A stretch of DNA of 56,076 nucleotides, taken from NCBI GenBank assembly GCA_903828235.1, contig CAIKLM010000058.1, positions 1 to 56,076 on the forward strand. Reading direction: 5' to 3'. The translations under genes and the position numbers were made by a program. This DNA is from an uncultured beta proteobacterium. GTDB taxonomy: Bacteria > Pseudomonadota > Gammaproteobacteria > Burkholderiales > Burkholderiaceae_C. The first letter of the stretch is position 1; the number at the start of each line of letters is the position of its first letter. Of this stretch, positions 37,520 to 47,267 are shown piece by piece. The notes beneath the pieces are model-generated. The model saw nothing but the letters and a program-made list of their open reading frames with translations, did not search any database and was not told the origin of the DNA.

Positions 37520-39436
37520 TCAGCCCATGTGCCGCGCCAGGAAGCCCTCGACCCGCTTCCACCAGGCCACGTTGGTGGCCGGGTCCCACCAGCCGTGGCC
37601 CTCCTCGGCGTACTCCACGTACTCCGCGGCCGGGTTGTGGCCCTTGACGGCGTCGAACATGCGGCGCCCGTGCTCGATGGGCACGCGCTTGTCCAGGCGG
37701 CCGTGGCCGATGAGCAGCGGGTTGCGGATGCGCGCGGCCTGCTGCAGCGGCGAGGTGGCGCGCAGCTGCTCGGCGTCCTTCACGCGGTCGCCGATGAGCT
37801 TGGGCATGCCGTGGTCCTTCCACGCGCCCTCGAGGTCGCTCCAGTGCGCGGCGTACATCAGGTCGATGTCGCTCACGCCCACCCAGCACACGCCGCAGCG
37901 GAACAGCTCGGGCTCCTTCACCAGCCCCATCAACGTCGCGTAGCCGCCGTAGCTGGCGCCCATGATCGCCACGCGCTTCGGGTCGGCCACGCCCTGCGCG
38001 ATGGCCCAGCGCGCGCCGTCGGTCAGGTCGTCCTGCATGGCCAGGCCCCACTGCTTGAAGCTGGCGCGGAAGTGGCGGCTGCCGAAGCCGGTGCTGCCGC
38101 GGAACTCGGGCTGCAGCACCGCGTAGCCGCGCGAGGCCAGGAACTGCACCTCGGCGTCCCAACCCCAGGTGGCTCCGCGCACGTACGGACCGCCGTGCAC
38201 CAGCACCACCAGCGGCAGGTTCTTGCGCGGGCCGCCCGGCGGCAGCGTCAGGTAGGCCGGGATGGACAGGCCATCGCGCGCCGGGTAGCGCACGAAGTCC
38301 ATCGGCGCCATCTGCGCCGGCTGCACGCGCGGCCGCTCCTGCCCCAGCAGCGTGAGCGTGCGCTCGCCGCGATGCCAGGCGAAGTAGCGCGCCGGGTGCA
38401 CGTCGGAGTAGGCCTTGACGAGCGCGTGCGGCGCGCCGCCGCGGCGCGGCGGGGTCACCACGTTGACGGTGGCGCCCAGGCGCTGGTCGATCTCGGCCTG
38501 CAAGGCCTTCATCTCGGGGTCGAGCCAGACCGTCACCTCGGCGTCCGTGACGAAGCGGAAGCCCGCAAGCTGGTCGCCGCGCCAGACCAGGCTGTGCGGC
38601 TCGATGTCGAAGCCGTCCACGGCCACCAGCGGCGTGTCGGCCATGCGGTTGGCCACCGGGTCGTAGCGGAACAGCGCCTGCGTGTCGCGGCCGGGGCTGG
38701 CGCTGACGAGCAGCTGGCCGTCGGGCAGCACGGCCTCGAGGCCGGGCAGGTCGCCGGCGAATCGGTCGCCCTCGCGCAACTGCTTCCACTGGCCTTGCGG
38801 ATCGCGCCAGTGCAGGGCCGCGCGGTCGTCGCGCAGCGTCAGCGCCGCGCGCAGCTCGCCGCGGCCGTCGAGCAGCCAGCCGTTGGTACGCGGCGGATGC
38901 TCGACCTGACGGTACCTGTCGCTCAGCGTGTCGATGAACTGCAGGTTTCCAAAGTCCCGCGCCTCCCAGTACGACACCGCCAGCCAGCTCGAGTCTTGCG
39001 CACCCGCCGCAGCCGGGTTCATGCCCCATCGGTGTTCGAGCGTGCGGTAGCGGCTGCCGTCGATGTTGACCGCCTGCAGGGCCGACGCGCCCAGACTCTT
39101 CTGGAGCGAGTTGCGGAAGTCATAGCCGCGGAACACCACGCGCTCGTCGTTGACCCACATGACCCAGCCGATGTCCAGGTCGGTCAGGCGCGCCACGGGC
39201 GTGAGCTTGCGCGTGGCCAGCTCCAGGATCACCAGCGCGTGGCGCTGCTGGGCCGAGCCCACCACGACCGCCACGTGCGTGCCCGACGGCGACAGCGTGG
39301 CGCCGATGAACGAAGGCGTCTCGAAGAACAGCTCGGCCGGCGGCGGCGCGGCGGCGCGCGCCTGCGCGCCAGCCAGGCCTGGCAGCGCCAGCGCGGCGGC
39401 CGTGGTCAGTGCGCCTCGGCGCGTGATCGATGTCAT
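37520..39436 (-). CDS. Exported S9 family peptidase
   Basis: 638 residues. A Tat-type signal (MTSITRRGALTTAAALALPG) sends it to the periplasm. An N-terminal propeller (about 30-370) precedes a hydrolase domain with HGGPYVRGATWGWD, the nucleophile Ser495 in GASYGG, Asp in GHGRLDKRVP and His in EEGHGW. AGGAGG precedes the start at 39436. It lies 47 bases after the halogenase-like gene and may share its transcript. S9 peptidases of this kind often accompany TonB receptors and flavin halogenase-like genes, though the functional link is unknown. Confidence 0.92.
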   Translation of the reverse strand: MTSITRRGALTTAAALALPGLAGAQARAAAPPPAELFFETPSFIGATLSPSGTHVAVVVGSAQQRHALVILELATRKLTPVARLTDLDIGWVMWVNDERVVFRGYDFRNSLQKSLGASALQAVNIDGSRYRTLEHRWGMNPAAAGAQDSSWLAVSYWEARDFGNLQFIDTLSDRYRQVEHPPRTNGWLLDGRGELRAALTLRDDRAALHWRDPQGQWKQLREGDRFAGDLPGLEAVLPDGQLLVSASPGRDTQALFRYDPVANRMADTPLVAVDGFDIEPHSLVWRGDQLAGFRFVTDAEVTVWLDPEMKALQAEIDQRLGATVNVVTPPRRGGAPHALVKAYSDVHPARYFAWHRGERTLTLLGQERPRVQPAQMAPMDFVRYPARDGLSIPAYLTLPPGGPRKNLPLVVLVHGGPYVRGATWGWDAEVQFLASRGYAVLQPEFRGSTGFGSRHFRASFKQWGLAMQDDLTDGARWAIAQGVADPKRVAIMGASYGGYATLMGLVKEPELFRCGVCWVGVSDIDLMYAAHWSDLEGAWKDHGMPKLIGDRVKDAEQLRATSPLQQAARIRNPLLIGHGRLDKRVPIEHGRRMFDAVKGHNPAAEYVEYAEEGHGWWDPATNVAWWKRVEGFLARHMG

Positions 39437-39483
39437 TGGCGTCCTCCTGCTTGCATGCCCTCGACCGGCCGGCCCCCGCCCGC

Positions 39484-41022
39484 CTACAGGGCCCGGCGGG
39501 CCGCGCAGTGCTGCGCGATGAACTGCCCGTGGCCCGGCATCACGTCCACGCACTTGGCGATGACGCCGCGGATGCCGTCGAGGAAGGCCTTGATCTCGTC
39601 TTCCGGGTAGATGTCCACGAGCGGGTTGTAGCCGTCGGGCCTGAGGCCCTGGCCGTGCAGCACCTGCAGCCAGCTCACCTCGGTGAACAGCTCGGTGTGC
39701 TCGCGGAAGATGCGGCCATGGCTCTTGTACAGGGCCATGCGCTTCTTCAGCGGCTCGGGCACGCTCATCTCGCGGCAGGCCGTCCAGAACGGCGAGTCGG
39801 TGCGCTCGTTGAGGTGGTAGTGCAGGATGATGAAGTCGCGGATGCGCGTGTACTCGAAGTCCATCTGCGCGTTGAACTCGTCGATGTCGGGCTGGCTGAA
39901 GCCGCGCGCCGGGAACATCGTCATCAGCTTGCCGATGGCGGTCTGGATGAGGTGGATGCTGGTGCTCTCCAGCGGCTCCATGAAGCCGCTGGCCAGGCCC
40001 ACGGCCACGACGTTGCGGTTCCAGTTCTTCCTGCGCTTGCCGGTGGTGAACTTCAGCAGCCGCGGCTCGGCCAGCGCCTTGCCGTCGAGGTTGGCCAGCA
40101 GCGTGGCGGTGGCCTCGTCGTCGCTGACGTAGCGGCTGCAGTACACGTGGCCGTTGCCGGTGCGGTGCTGCAGCGGGATGCGCCACTGCCAGCCGGCGCG
40201 GTGCGCCGTGCTGCGGGTGTAGGGGGTGAGCTCGGGGGCGTTCTCGCAGGGCACGGCCACGGCGCGGTCGCAGGGCAGCCAGTGCGTCCAGTCGTCGTAG
40301 CCGGTGCCCAGCGCCTGCTCGATGAGCAGGCCGCGGAAGCCCGAGCAGTCGATGAACAGGTCGCCGGCCACGCGCGTGCCGTCCTTGAGCTGCACCGACT
40401 CGACGAAGCCGTCGGCGGCCCGCAGCTGCACGTGCTGGATCTGGCCCTCGATGCGCTGCACGCCGCGCGCCTCGGCGTACTTGCGCAGGTAGCGCGCGTA
40501 CAGCCCGGCATCGAAGTGAAAGGCGTAGGTGATCTGCGACAGCGGCGACTTGGGCATGTCCAGCGCCGGCCGCATGAACTTGTTGGCACGGCTGGCCATG
40601 CGCGTGATGCTGAAGTGCTCCAGGTCGGGCGCCTTGCCCGCCAGCCACATCTTCAGCCAGTACTGGTGGAAGTCCACCGTCCACAGCTCCTGGCCGAAGA
40701 CGCCGAAGCCGTGGATGTAGCGGTCGCCGAGCTGCCGCCAGTTCACGAACTCGATGCCCAGCTTGAAGCTGCCCATCGTCTCGCGGATGAACTCGTCCTC
40801 GTCGATCTCGAGGATCTTGTTGAACAGCTTGATCGGCGGGATCGTGGCCTCGCCGACCCCGACGGTGCCGATGTCGTCGCTCTCGATCAGCGTGATGCGG
40901 TACTGGCCCTGCAGCACCTTGGACATCATGGCCGCGGTCATCCAGCCGGCGGTGCCACCCCCGACGATGACCACGCCCTGGATCGGCGCCTGGCCGCCGG
41001 CGGATGTGGTTTCAGCTTGCAT
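39484..41022 (-). CDS. Tryptophan halogenase-like flavoprotein
   Basis: 512 residues of the FAD-dependent tryptophan halogenase family. FAD binding is VVIVGGGTAGWM; the GWxWxIP motif is intact (GWQWRIP); the active-site Lys is near residue 87 (GSFKLGIEF), and the Glu is in FMEPLESTSI. The start at 41022 (MQAETTSAGG) follows AAGGGA. Members next to TonB receptors in Caulobacter and Xanthomonas form a branch with unknown substrates. Halogenation chemistry is plausible because all key residues remain. It is separated from the receptor by a terminator. Confidence 0.93.
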   Translation of the reverse strand: MQAETTSAGGQAPIQGVVIVGGGTAGWMTAAMMSKVLQGQYRITLIESDDIGTVGVGEATIPPIKLFNKILEIDEDEFIRETMGSFKLGIEFVNWRQLGDRYIHGFGVFGQELWTVDFHQYWLKMWLAGKAPDLEHFSITRMASRANKFMRPALDMPKSPLSQITYAFHFDAGLYARYLRKYAEARGVQRIEGQIQHVQLRAADGFVESVQLKDGTRVAGDLFIDCSGFRGLLIEQALGTGYDDWTHWLPCDRAVAVPCENAPELTPYTRSTAHRAGWQWRIPLQHRTGNGHVYCSRYVSDDEATATLLANLDGKALAEPRLLKFTTGKRRKNWNRNVVAVGLASGFMEPLESTSIHLIQTAIGKLMTMFPARGFSQPDIDEFNAQMDFEYTRIRDFIILHYHLNERTDSPFWTACREMSVPEPLKKRMALYKSHGRIFREHTELFTEVSWLQVLHGQGLRPDGYNPLVDIYPEDEIKAFLDGIRGVIAKCVDVMPGHGQFIAQHCAARRAL

Positions 41023-41109
41023 GAATCGGATCCCTTCGCTCGAGCGCGCCGTGATGCTGACATGCTGCACCACTCCGGGCCGGCCCTCACCGAAGCGGGA
41101 TCGACCCGG

Positions 41110-41145
41110 AAAAAAGCCCCGCGCCGGGGTGGCCGTGCGGGGCTT
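41110..41145 (-). terminator. Rho-independent terminator after the TonB receptor gene
   Basis: Read on the minus strand, AAGCCCCGC (41137-41145) pairs with GCGGGGCTT (41114-41122), followed by a run of six T (41110-41115, partly in the stem). It lies 36 bases after the receptor stop codon. This is the clearest intrinsic terminator in the window and separates receptor transcription from the halogenase-like gene. Confidence 0.85.
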
Positions 41146-41181
41146 GCGGGTGCGCGCCGGGTGCGGCGCGCCCGGAACGCG

Positions 41182-44058
41182 TCAGAGCTTGTAGTTCAGG
41201 CCCAGCGTGTAGGTCTTGCCGTACTTCACGCGCTCGACGACGTTGTCGGGCGTGTTGCTGTAGCGCTTGAACTCGGCATTGGTCATGTTGCGGATCTGGC
41301 CGTTGAAGGACAGGCCCTTGAGGAAGCCGCTCTGGATCTCGTAGGAGACCTGCAGGTCCTGGATGGTCTCGGGCGCCACGAAGGTGAGCTGGCGGTTGTC
41401 CTGGAAGTCCGACACCTCGCCCAGGAAGGCCGAGCGCTTGCGCTGCGCCCAGGCCACCTGGAAGCCCCACTTCTCGAAGTAGACGCGGGTGTTGGTGACG
41501 TTCTTCGACAGGCCCGGCAGCGGCACGGTCGTGGCCGCACCGATGTCCTGCGTGTTCAAGCCCGAGGTCGGGATGTTCACGGAGCTGTCGGTCGTGCTGT
41601 GGTTGAACTGCACGCCGAAGCCGTCGAGCGCCTTGACGAAGTGGCCGAAGGGCACCGACACCGTCAGCTCGGTGCCGCTGAGGCGGCCGCCGGTGCCGTT
41701 GGCGGGCTGCGTGTACAGGCCGATATTGCTCACGCCGGTGGGCAGCGCCACGCCGTAGCGCGAGAAGTCGATGGCCTGCGTCTGGCGGTACACGTAGGTG
41801 CGCAGGTCCTTGTAGAACGCCGCCACCGAGACGTAGCCCTTGTTGCCGCCGAAGTACTTCTCGAACGACAGGTCGGCCTGGGTGGCGCGGAACGGCTCCA
41901 GGAACGGGTTGCCGCCGCTGCCCTCCAGGCGCGGGCCACCCGTGGCCGACGCGTTGATGCCGAAGGTCGAGCTGGCGCGCAGGTCGGCCATGCTCGCCCG
42001 CGACATCACCTTGGCCACGCCCAGGCGCAGCACGCTGTCGGCCGGCAGGTCCAGGTTCAGGGTGAAGCTGGGCAGGACGTCGTTGTAGGTGTGGTTGACG
42101 TCGATGCGCGTCGACGGGCAGGTGGCCGGCGTGTTGCCCGTGCAGGTGGCCGGGTTGACGACGAAGCCGGAGCCGGTCTGGTCGGTCTGCACCAGTTGCA
42201 CGCCGACGTTGCCCCGCAGGCCGCGCCCGAACAGCTCGGTGTCGATGCCGCCCTGCGCGTAGAAGGTGTTGACCTTCTCGTCGACCGCCCAGTCCTTGTT
42301 CAGGATGTCGCGGTCCACCTTCGGCGGCAGTTCGTAGATCGTGCCCAGCGAGCCCTGCGGATCCCAGGTGATGATCGGCAGGCCGGTGGTGCCGGCCGTG
42401 CCCCGGCCGGGGTTCGGCACGTTGACGGCGGCGTAGGGGTCGAGCACGGTGCCGCTGGCAGTCACGCTGCCCTTGATGACCAGGCGACCCTCGGCGGCGG
42501 TTCGCGTCTTGGTGCGCTCGCTGATGTTGGCGCCGAAGTCGATGTCGGAGATCGGGCCGAAGGACAGCGGCCGCTGGGCCGACAGGCGCACCGCCTTGAT
42601 CTCGTCGATGACGGTGGGCAGCGCCACGTAGCCCGCCTGCGGCGAGCTCTCGCCACCCGACCAGCCCATCGGGTCGGTCAGCTTCATCACGTTGGGGTCG
42701 GCGTAGTTCAGGCTGGTGCTGTAGCGCACCTGGTCGAAGTTGCCGCCGTTGAAGCCCGTCCAGCTGATGGTGCTGGCGCGGTGCGCCGCCGCGTAGGCCG
42801 GCAGGTTGCCGTTGCCCACCAGGCCGGCCGTCGTCTCGTAGCGGGTGCCCTTGCGGTTGACCTTGCTCTGCGACAGGTCGAGCACACCCGTCCAGTCACC
42901 GAGCTTGAGGCGGTTGTTCCAGCCGAAGGCGGTGAGATCGTCCTCGACGCGCTCGTCGTGGTTGCGCACCACGCCCTTGTAGTTGTCCAGCGTGCCGCTG
43001 GTCATGTTGCCGCCGGAGACGGTCACGTTGTAGTAGCGGCCGTTGGGGTCGTAGCCGCCGGCACTGTTGCCGCCGACCGCGCCTTCCAGGCCCTTCTTGC
43101 TGATCTTGAAGTCGCCCTCGGAGAAGAAGTAATCCAGCGTCGACTCGAAGTTCTTGTTCGGCTTGAACTGCACCACGCCCATGATGCCGGAGCGCTCGAA
43201 GGTCGTGCGCTCGGTGTCGGAGGTGAAGCCGCCGGGGGCCTTGCCGGTGACCAGGCTGCCCGTGCAGGTGCCGCCGCTGTCGTAGGTGCTCGTGCAGCCG
43301 GTCACGTCGGGCGCCCAACCGCCCCAGGCGTTGAACTTCTGCTGCTCGGCGCCCTTGTCCTTGAGCTGCGTGAAGCCCAGCGCGATGCCGAGCTTGCGGT
43401 CGGCGAACTGGTCGATGTACGAGAGCGTGATGCGCTCGCCGTCGCCTTCGCCGGCGCCGGAATCGATGCCGGTCTTCTCCTTGCGGTACGAACCCTGGAT
43501 CACGCGCTTGCCGAAGTCCAGCGGACGCACGGTCTTCAGGTCGATCGTCGCAGCCAGGCCCTGGTTCACGAGGCTGGCCTTCGGCGTCTTGTAGATGTCC
43601 ACGCCGCTGAGCAGCTCGGCCGGGAACTGGTCGAACTCGACGCCGCGGCTGTCGCCGGTGGAGGCCTGCTCGCGGCCGTTCAGCGTGGCGGCGTTGAAGT
43701 CGGGGCTCAGGCCGCGCACGCTGACGTTCTGCGAGCGGCCCGTGCTGCGGTTGCGCTGCGTGGCCAGGCCCGGCAGGCGCGAGATCGCGTCGGCCACGGT
43801 GTTGTCGGGCAGCTTGCCCACGTCCTCGGCGCTGATGGCCTCGACGACACCGTCGTTGTTCTTCTTGACCGTGATCGCGCTCTCGATGCCGCGGCGGATG
43901 CCGGTGACGGTGACCACCGTCGTCGTGCCGGACGCCGCCGGCGCGGCCTGCTGGGCATGGACCACGCCGCCGGTGGCCAGCATGGTGGCCACGGCAGCGG
44001 CCACGGGGGTGGCTCGCAGCAACACGGAGCCCGAGCGCGCGGGCGGGAACTTCTTCAT
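41182..44058 (-). CDS. TonB-dependent receptor (Xanthomonas/Caulobacter carbohydrate type)
   Basis: 958-residue outer-membrane receptor. Signal peptide: RATPVAAAVATMLATGGVVH. The plug domain (about 45-200) has AISAEDVGKLPDNTVADAIS, NVSVRGLSPDFNAATLNG and the GVDIYKTPKASLVNQGLAA segment. The rest is a 22-strand barrel ending TYTLGLNYKL. The ISAEDVGKLPDNTVADAL form marks the family that imports oligosaccharides in Caulobacter and Xanthomonas. The start at 44058 has GGAG 7-10 bases upstream. A divergent secreted amylase suggests maltodextrin uptake (inference). Confidence 0.94.
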   Translation of the reverse strand: MKKFPPARSGSVLLRATPVAAAVATMLATGGVVHAQQAAPAASGTTTVVTVTGIRRGIESAITVKKNNDGVVEAISAEDVGKLPDNTVADAISRLPGLATQRNRSTGRSQNVSVRGLSPDFNAATLNGREQASTGDSRGVEFDQFPAELLSGVDIYKTPKASLVNQGLAATIDLKTVRPLDFGKRVIQGSYRKEKTGIDSGAGEGDGERITLSYIDQFADRKLGIALGFTQLKDKGAEQQKFNAWGGWAPDVTGCTSTYDSGGTCTGSLVTGKAPGGFTSDTERTTFERSGIMGVVQFKPNKNFESTLDYFFSEGDFKISKKGLEGAVGGNSAGGYDPNGRYYNVTVSGGNMTSGTLDNYKGVVRNHDERVEDDLTAFGWNNRLKLGDWTGVLDLSQSKVNRKGTRYETTAGLVGNGNLPAYAAAHRASTISWTGFNGGNFDQVRYSTSLNYADPNVMKLTDPMGWSGGESSPQAGYVALPTVIDEIKAVRLSAQRPLSFGPISDIDFGANISERTKTRTAAEGRLVIKGSVTASGTVLDPYAAVNVPNPGRGTAGTTGLPIITWDPQGSLGTIYELPPKVDRDILNKDWAVDEKVNTFYAQGGIDTELFGRGLRGNVGVQLVQTDQTGSGFVVNPATCTGNTPATCPSTRIDVNHTYNDVLPSFTLNLDLPADSVLRLGVAKVMSRASMADLRASSTFGINASATGGPRLEGSGGNPFLEPFRATQADLSFEKYFGGNKGYVSVAAFYKDLRTYVYRQTQAIDFSRYGVALPTGVSNIGLYTQPANGTGGRLSGTELTVSVPFGHFVKALDGFGVQFNHSTTDSSVNIPTSGLNTQDIGAATTVPLPGLSKNVTNTRVYFEKWGFQVAWAQRKRSAFLGEVSDFQDNRQLTFVAPETIQDLQVSYEIQSGFLKGLSFNGQIRNMTNAEFKRYSNTPDNVVERVKYGKTYTLGLNYKL

Positions 44059-44164
44059 GGGTGTCTCCTGAGACTCTGGGAGGGGCTTCGGGGGCCGACG
44101 GCTGACGCCCGGTTGGCTGCAGTCCGCTGCCGCGGGAACGTGACAGGGTTTGGGACTTGAACTT

Positions 44165-44179
44165 TGTATCAAAACTAGA
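44165..44179. promoter_or_regulatory. Degenerate HexR-type palindrome upstream of the TonB receptor
   Basis: TGTATCAAAACTAGA matches TGTAGY-NNN-RCTACA except at two positions. It lies 107 bases upstream of the receptor start and 163 bases from the much better site at 44328-44342. On its own it would not be convincing; the strong neighbouring site makes it worth recording. Confidence 0.3.
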
Positions 44180-44313
44180 TCGCCTGTACCCCTGCGGAAA
44201 CCCTAGATCGGTGCGTGTGGTTCGGCGTTACGGTGCCCCATCCTTGGGTTACACCCGCAACGACGCGGCTTTCAGGCCGCCCAGGTTGCACCGAGATGGG
44301 GACTGTCCAAGCC

Positions 44314-47079
44314 ATGTCCTGGCAATTTGTAGCCAAACTACATATTCGATCGAAGGGGCCCCGCCTGACTGCGGGTGCCCTTGCGGCGGCGCATGTCGCA
44401 CTTTGGCGACAGCGCCTGGGCCGCCGCGGGGCTGCGCTGGCCGCTGGTGCCGGCCTGTGGGCCGCCCTGGCGGCGACCCCGGCCGGGGCGCAGCTGCGCC
44501 TGCACGTGCCCTCGCCCGACTGGCGCGACCAGATCCTGTACTTCGTGATGACCGACCGCTTCGCCGACGGCGACCCGGCCAACAACGACCAGGGCGCGGG
44601 CGAGCACCGCCCCGGCGACCGCACGCGCTACCAGGGTGGCGACTTCCAGGGCCTGATCCAGCGGCTTGACTACATCCGCGGCCTGGGTGCGACGGCGCTG
44701 TGGATCACGCCGCCGGTGGCCAACCAGTGGCTGGCGCCCGACGGCGTGTACAGCGGCTACCACGGCTACTGGGCGCAGCACTTCAAGCAGGTCGACCCGC
44801 ACCTGGGCACGCTGGCCGACTACCAGCGCCTGAGCGACGCGCTGCACCGCCGGGGCCTGTACCTGGTGCAGGACATCGTCGTCAACCACACCGGCAACTT
44901 CTTCGGCTACGGCACGCGCTGGCGCGCCGACGACCCCGGGCGCGCCTGGCGCGGCTGGGAGGGGTACGACCGCACGGCGCCTGTGCCGCGCCCCAGCCAG
45001 AGCCCGTTCGACCGCAACGACCCGCGCGACCCCGCGCAGCGCGCCCAGGGCATCTACCACTGGACGCCCGACGTCGCCGACTACACCAACCCCGTGCAGG
45101 AAGAGACCTTCCAGATGGCGGGCCTGGACGATCTGGCCACCGGCAACCCCGCGGTGCGCCGCGCGCTGCGCGACAGCTACGGCTTCTGGGTGCGCGAGGT
45201 GGGCGTGGACGCCTTCCGCGTCGACACCGCGTTCTACGTGCCGCCGGCGTTCTTCCGCGACTTCCTGCGCTCGGGCGACCCCGCCGCGCCCGGCATCGAG
45301 CGCGTGGCGCGCGCCACCGGCCGCCAGGGCTTCTTCACCTTCGGCGAGGGCTTCGGCATCGACAAGCCCTTCCGCGACGAGCAGGCGCGCAAGATCGACC
45401 GCTGGCTGCGCGACCGCGAAGGCCCGCTGATGCCGGGCATGCTGAACTTCCCGCTGTACGGGGCCTTCGGCGACGCCTTCGCGCGCGGCCGGCCCCCGGC
45501 GGAGCTGGCCCACCGCATCCGGCAGACGATGGCGCTGCACGCGCGGCCGCACCTGATGCCCACCTTCGTGGACAACCACGATGTCGACCGCTTCCTGAAG
45601 GGCGGCACGGTGCCGGGGCTGCGCCAGGCGCTGCTGGCGATGATGACGCTGCCCGGCGTGCCGGTGCTGTACTACGGCACCGAGCAGGGCTTCACCGAGC
45701 CGCGCGCCAGCATGTTCGCGGCCGGCTGGGGCTCGGGCGGGCGCGACCGCTACGACACCGAGGCCCCGCTGTACCGCGACATCGCCGCCATGGCCGCGCT
45801 GCGCCGCGGCGACCGCGTGTTCACGCGCGGCACGCCGCGGGTGCTGCACGCCGAGGGCGCGGCGCCCGGGGCCATCGCCTGGGCCATGGAGCACGCCGAG
45901 GGCGGCGTGCGCCGCCGCGCGCTGGTGGCGCTGAATACCGCCGAGCACGCCGCGCTGCTGCCGGCCGTGGCCACGGGCTGGCCCGCCGGCACGGTGCTCG
46001 AGGGGCTGTACGGGCTGGACGGCCTGCCGGCGCGCGCCGTGGTGGGTGCCGGCGGCCGGCTGACCCTGCCGCTGGCCGCGCGCAGCGGGCAGGTGTGGCG
46101 CGTGGCCGCGGCGGCGGGCCCTGCACCGGCCTCGCCGGCCGCGGCGGCCGTGGCCGCGCCGCGCCTTCAGCCCCTGCCCGACGCGCGCGTGCGCGGCGAC
46201 TTCACCGTGCACGGCCAGCTGCCGCCGGGCCCGGCGCGCGACTGGCGGCTGGTGGTCGACGGCCAGCTCGCGGGCGCCCCGCCGCTGCAGCCCGACGCGA
46301 ACGGCCGCTTCAGCGCCCGCGTCGACACCTCGGCCATGGTGGACCCGGCGGCCGAGCACCAGCTCAGCGTGTGGGCCGAGGGCGCGCCGGCGGCGGTGCC
46401 GCTGCGCTTCCGGGTCGATCGCGCGTGGACGCTCGCCGCGCAGGCCGACGACCCCGCGGGCGACGACCGCGGCGCCCTCGGCCCGCACGCCGGCCGCTAC
46501 CTCTACCCCACCGACCCGAGCTGGGGCGACAACCGCCAGATGGACCTGCGCGCCGTGGCCGTGCACACCGCCGGTGGCGCGCTGCGCATCGACATCGGCC
46601 TGCACCGCCTGACGACGCTGTGGAACCCGGCCAACGGCTTCGACCACGTGCACCTGACGGTGTTCATCGAGCTGCCGGGCGAAGGCCCCGGCGCCACCGT
46701 GATGCCGCTGCAGGACGGCGCACTCCAGGACTTTCCAGAGCTGCAGGGCATGACCTGGCACCGCCGCCTGCGCGTGGGCGGCTGGAGCAACGCGCTGTTC
46801 TCCCACGAGGGCGCCGACGCCACGCGCGAGGGCACGCCGGTGGCGCCGGGCGCGGCGCTGCGCGTGGACGCAGCGCGCCACACGCTGAGCCTGACGCTGC
46901 CGGCGGCGGCGCTGGGGCGCAAGGCCTCGCTGGCCGGCGCGCGCGTGTGGGTCGCGACCTGGGACTACGACGCCGGCTACCGCGCGCTGGCCCCCGAGCC
47001 CGGCGCCTTCGCCATGGGGGGCGCACCGGCAGGCTCGCCCAAGGTCATGGACGCCTCGGCCGTGCTGCGGCTGCGCTGA
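44314..47079 (+). CDS. Secreted alpha-amylase with C-terminal glucodextranase-like domain
   Basis: 921 residues from the ATG at 44314. The GH13 barrel has DRFADGDPANN, nucleophile Asp304 in DAFRVDTAFYV, Glu345 in FTFGEGFG and Asp423 in FVDNHDVDRF. A C-terminal part (about residues 690-921: GRYLYPTDPSWGDNRQMDLR, NPANGFDHVHLTVFIEL) resembles glucodextranase C-type domains. A signal-like stretch (RRGAALAAGAGLWAALAATPA) ends near residue 58. The start is uncertain: a CTG at 44365 has AAGGGG upstream and would leave the operator outside the gene. It degrades extracellular alpha-glucan. Confidence 0.92.
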   Translation: MSWQFVAKLHIRSKGPRLTAGALAAAHVALWRQRLGRRGAALAAGAGLWAALAATPAGAQLRLHVPSPDWRDQILYFVMTDRFADGDPANNDQGAGEHRPGDRTRYQGGDFQGLIQRLDYIRGLGATALWITPPVANQWLAPDGVYSGYHGYWAQHFKQVDPHLGTLADYQRLSDALHRRGLYLVQDIVVNHTGNFFGYGTRWRADDPGRAWRGWEGYDRTAPVPRPSQSPFDRNDPRDPAQRAQGIYHWTPDVADYTNPVQEETFQMAGLDDLATGNPAVRRALRDSYGFWVREVGVDAFRVDTAFYVPPAFFRDFLRSGDPAAPGIERVARATGRQGFFTFGEGFGIDKPFRDEQARKIDRWLRDREGPLMPGMLNFPLYGAFGDAFARGRPPAELAHRIRQTMALHARPHLMPTFVDNHDVDRFLKGGTVPGLRQALLAMMTLPGVPVLYYGTEQGFTEPRASMFAAGWGSGGRDRYDTEAPLYRDIAAMAALRRGDRVFTRGTPRVLHAEGAAPGAIAWAMEHAEGGVRRRALVALNTAEHAALLPAVATGWPAGTVLEGLYGLDGLPARAVVGAGGRLTLPLAARSGQVWRVAAAAGPAPASPAAAAVAAPRLQPLPDARVRGDFTVHGQLPPGPARDWRLVVDGQLAGAPPLQPDANGRFSARVDTSAMVDPAAEHQLSVWAEGAPAAVPLRFRVDRAWTLAAQADDPAGDDRGALGPHAGRYLYPTDPSWGDNRQMDLRAVAVHTAGGALRIDIGLHRLTTLWNPANGFDHVHLTVFIELPGEGPGATVMPLQDGALQDFPELQGMTWHRRLRVGGWSNALFSHEGADATREGTPVAPGAALRVDAARHTLSLTLPAAALGRKASLAGARVWVATWDYDAGYRALAPEPGAFAMGGAPAGSPKVMDASAVLRLR
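44328..44342. promoter_or_regulatory. HexR-type operator between the TonB receptor and amylase genes
   Basis: TGTAGCCAAACTACA is a near-perfect palindrome of the same TGTAGY-NNN-RCTACA form as the sites between the glucokinase genes. It lies 22 bases before the likely CTG start of the amylase and 269 bases upstream of the receptor start. It links the alpha-glucan uptake genes to the HexR domain encoded at 20104-22008. Confidence 0.6.
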
Positions 47080-47267
47080 CGGGGCCGCAGGCCGCGCTCC
47101 CGCCCCTCGAACTGGCATAGATTCCGCTGCTGGCCGACCGACGGCGCAGCCGACAGACGGAGCACCCCATGTTGCCGAACCCCACCCGCCCGGGCCGGAC
47201 CCTGCCGCCGGCGCTGCTGCCGGCCGGCGGCGCCGCCGAGGCAGGCGGCTTGGCCGGGTAGCTGCGC

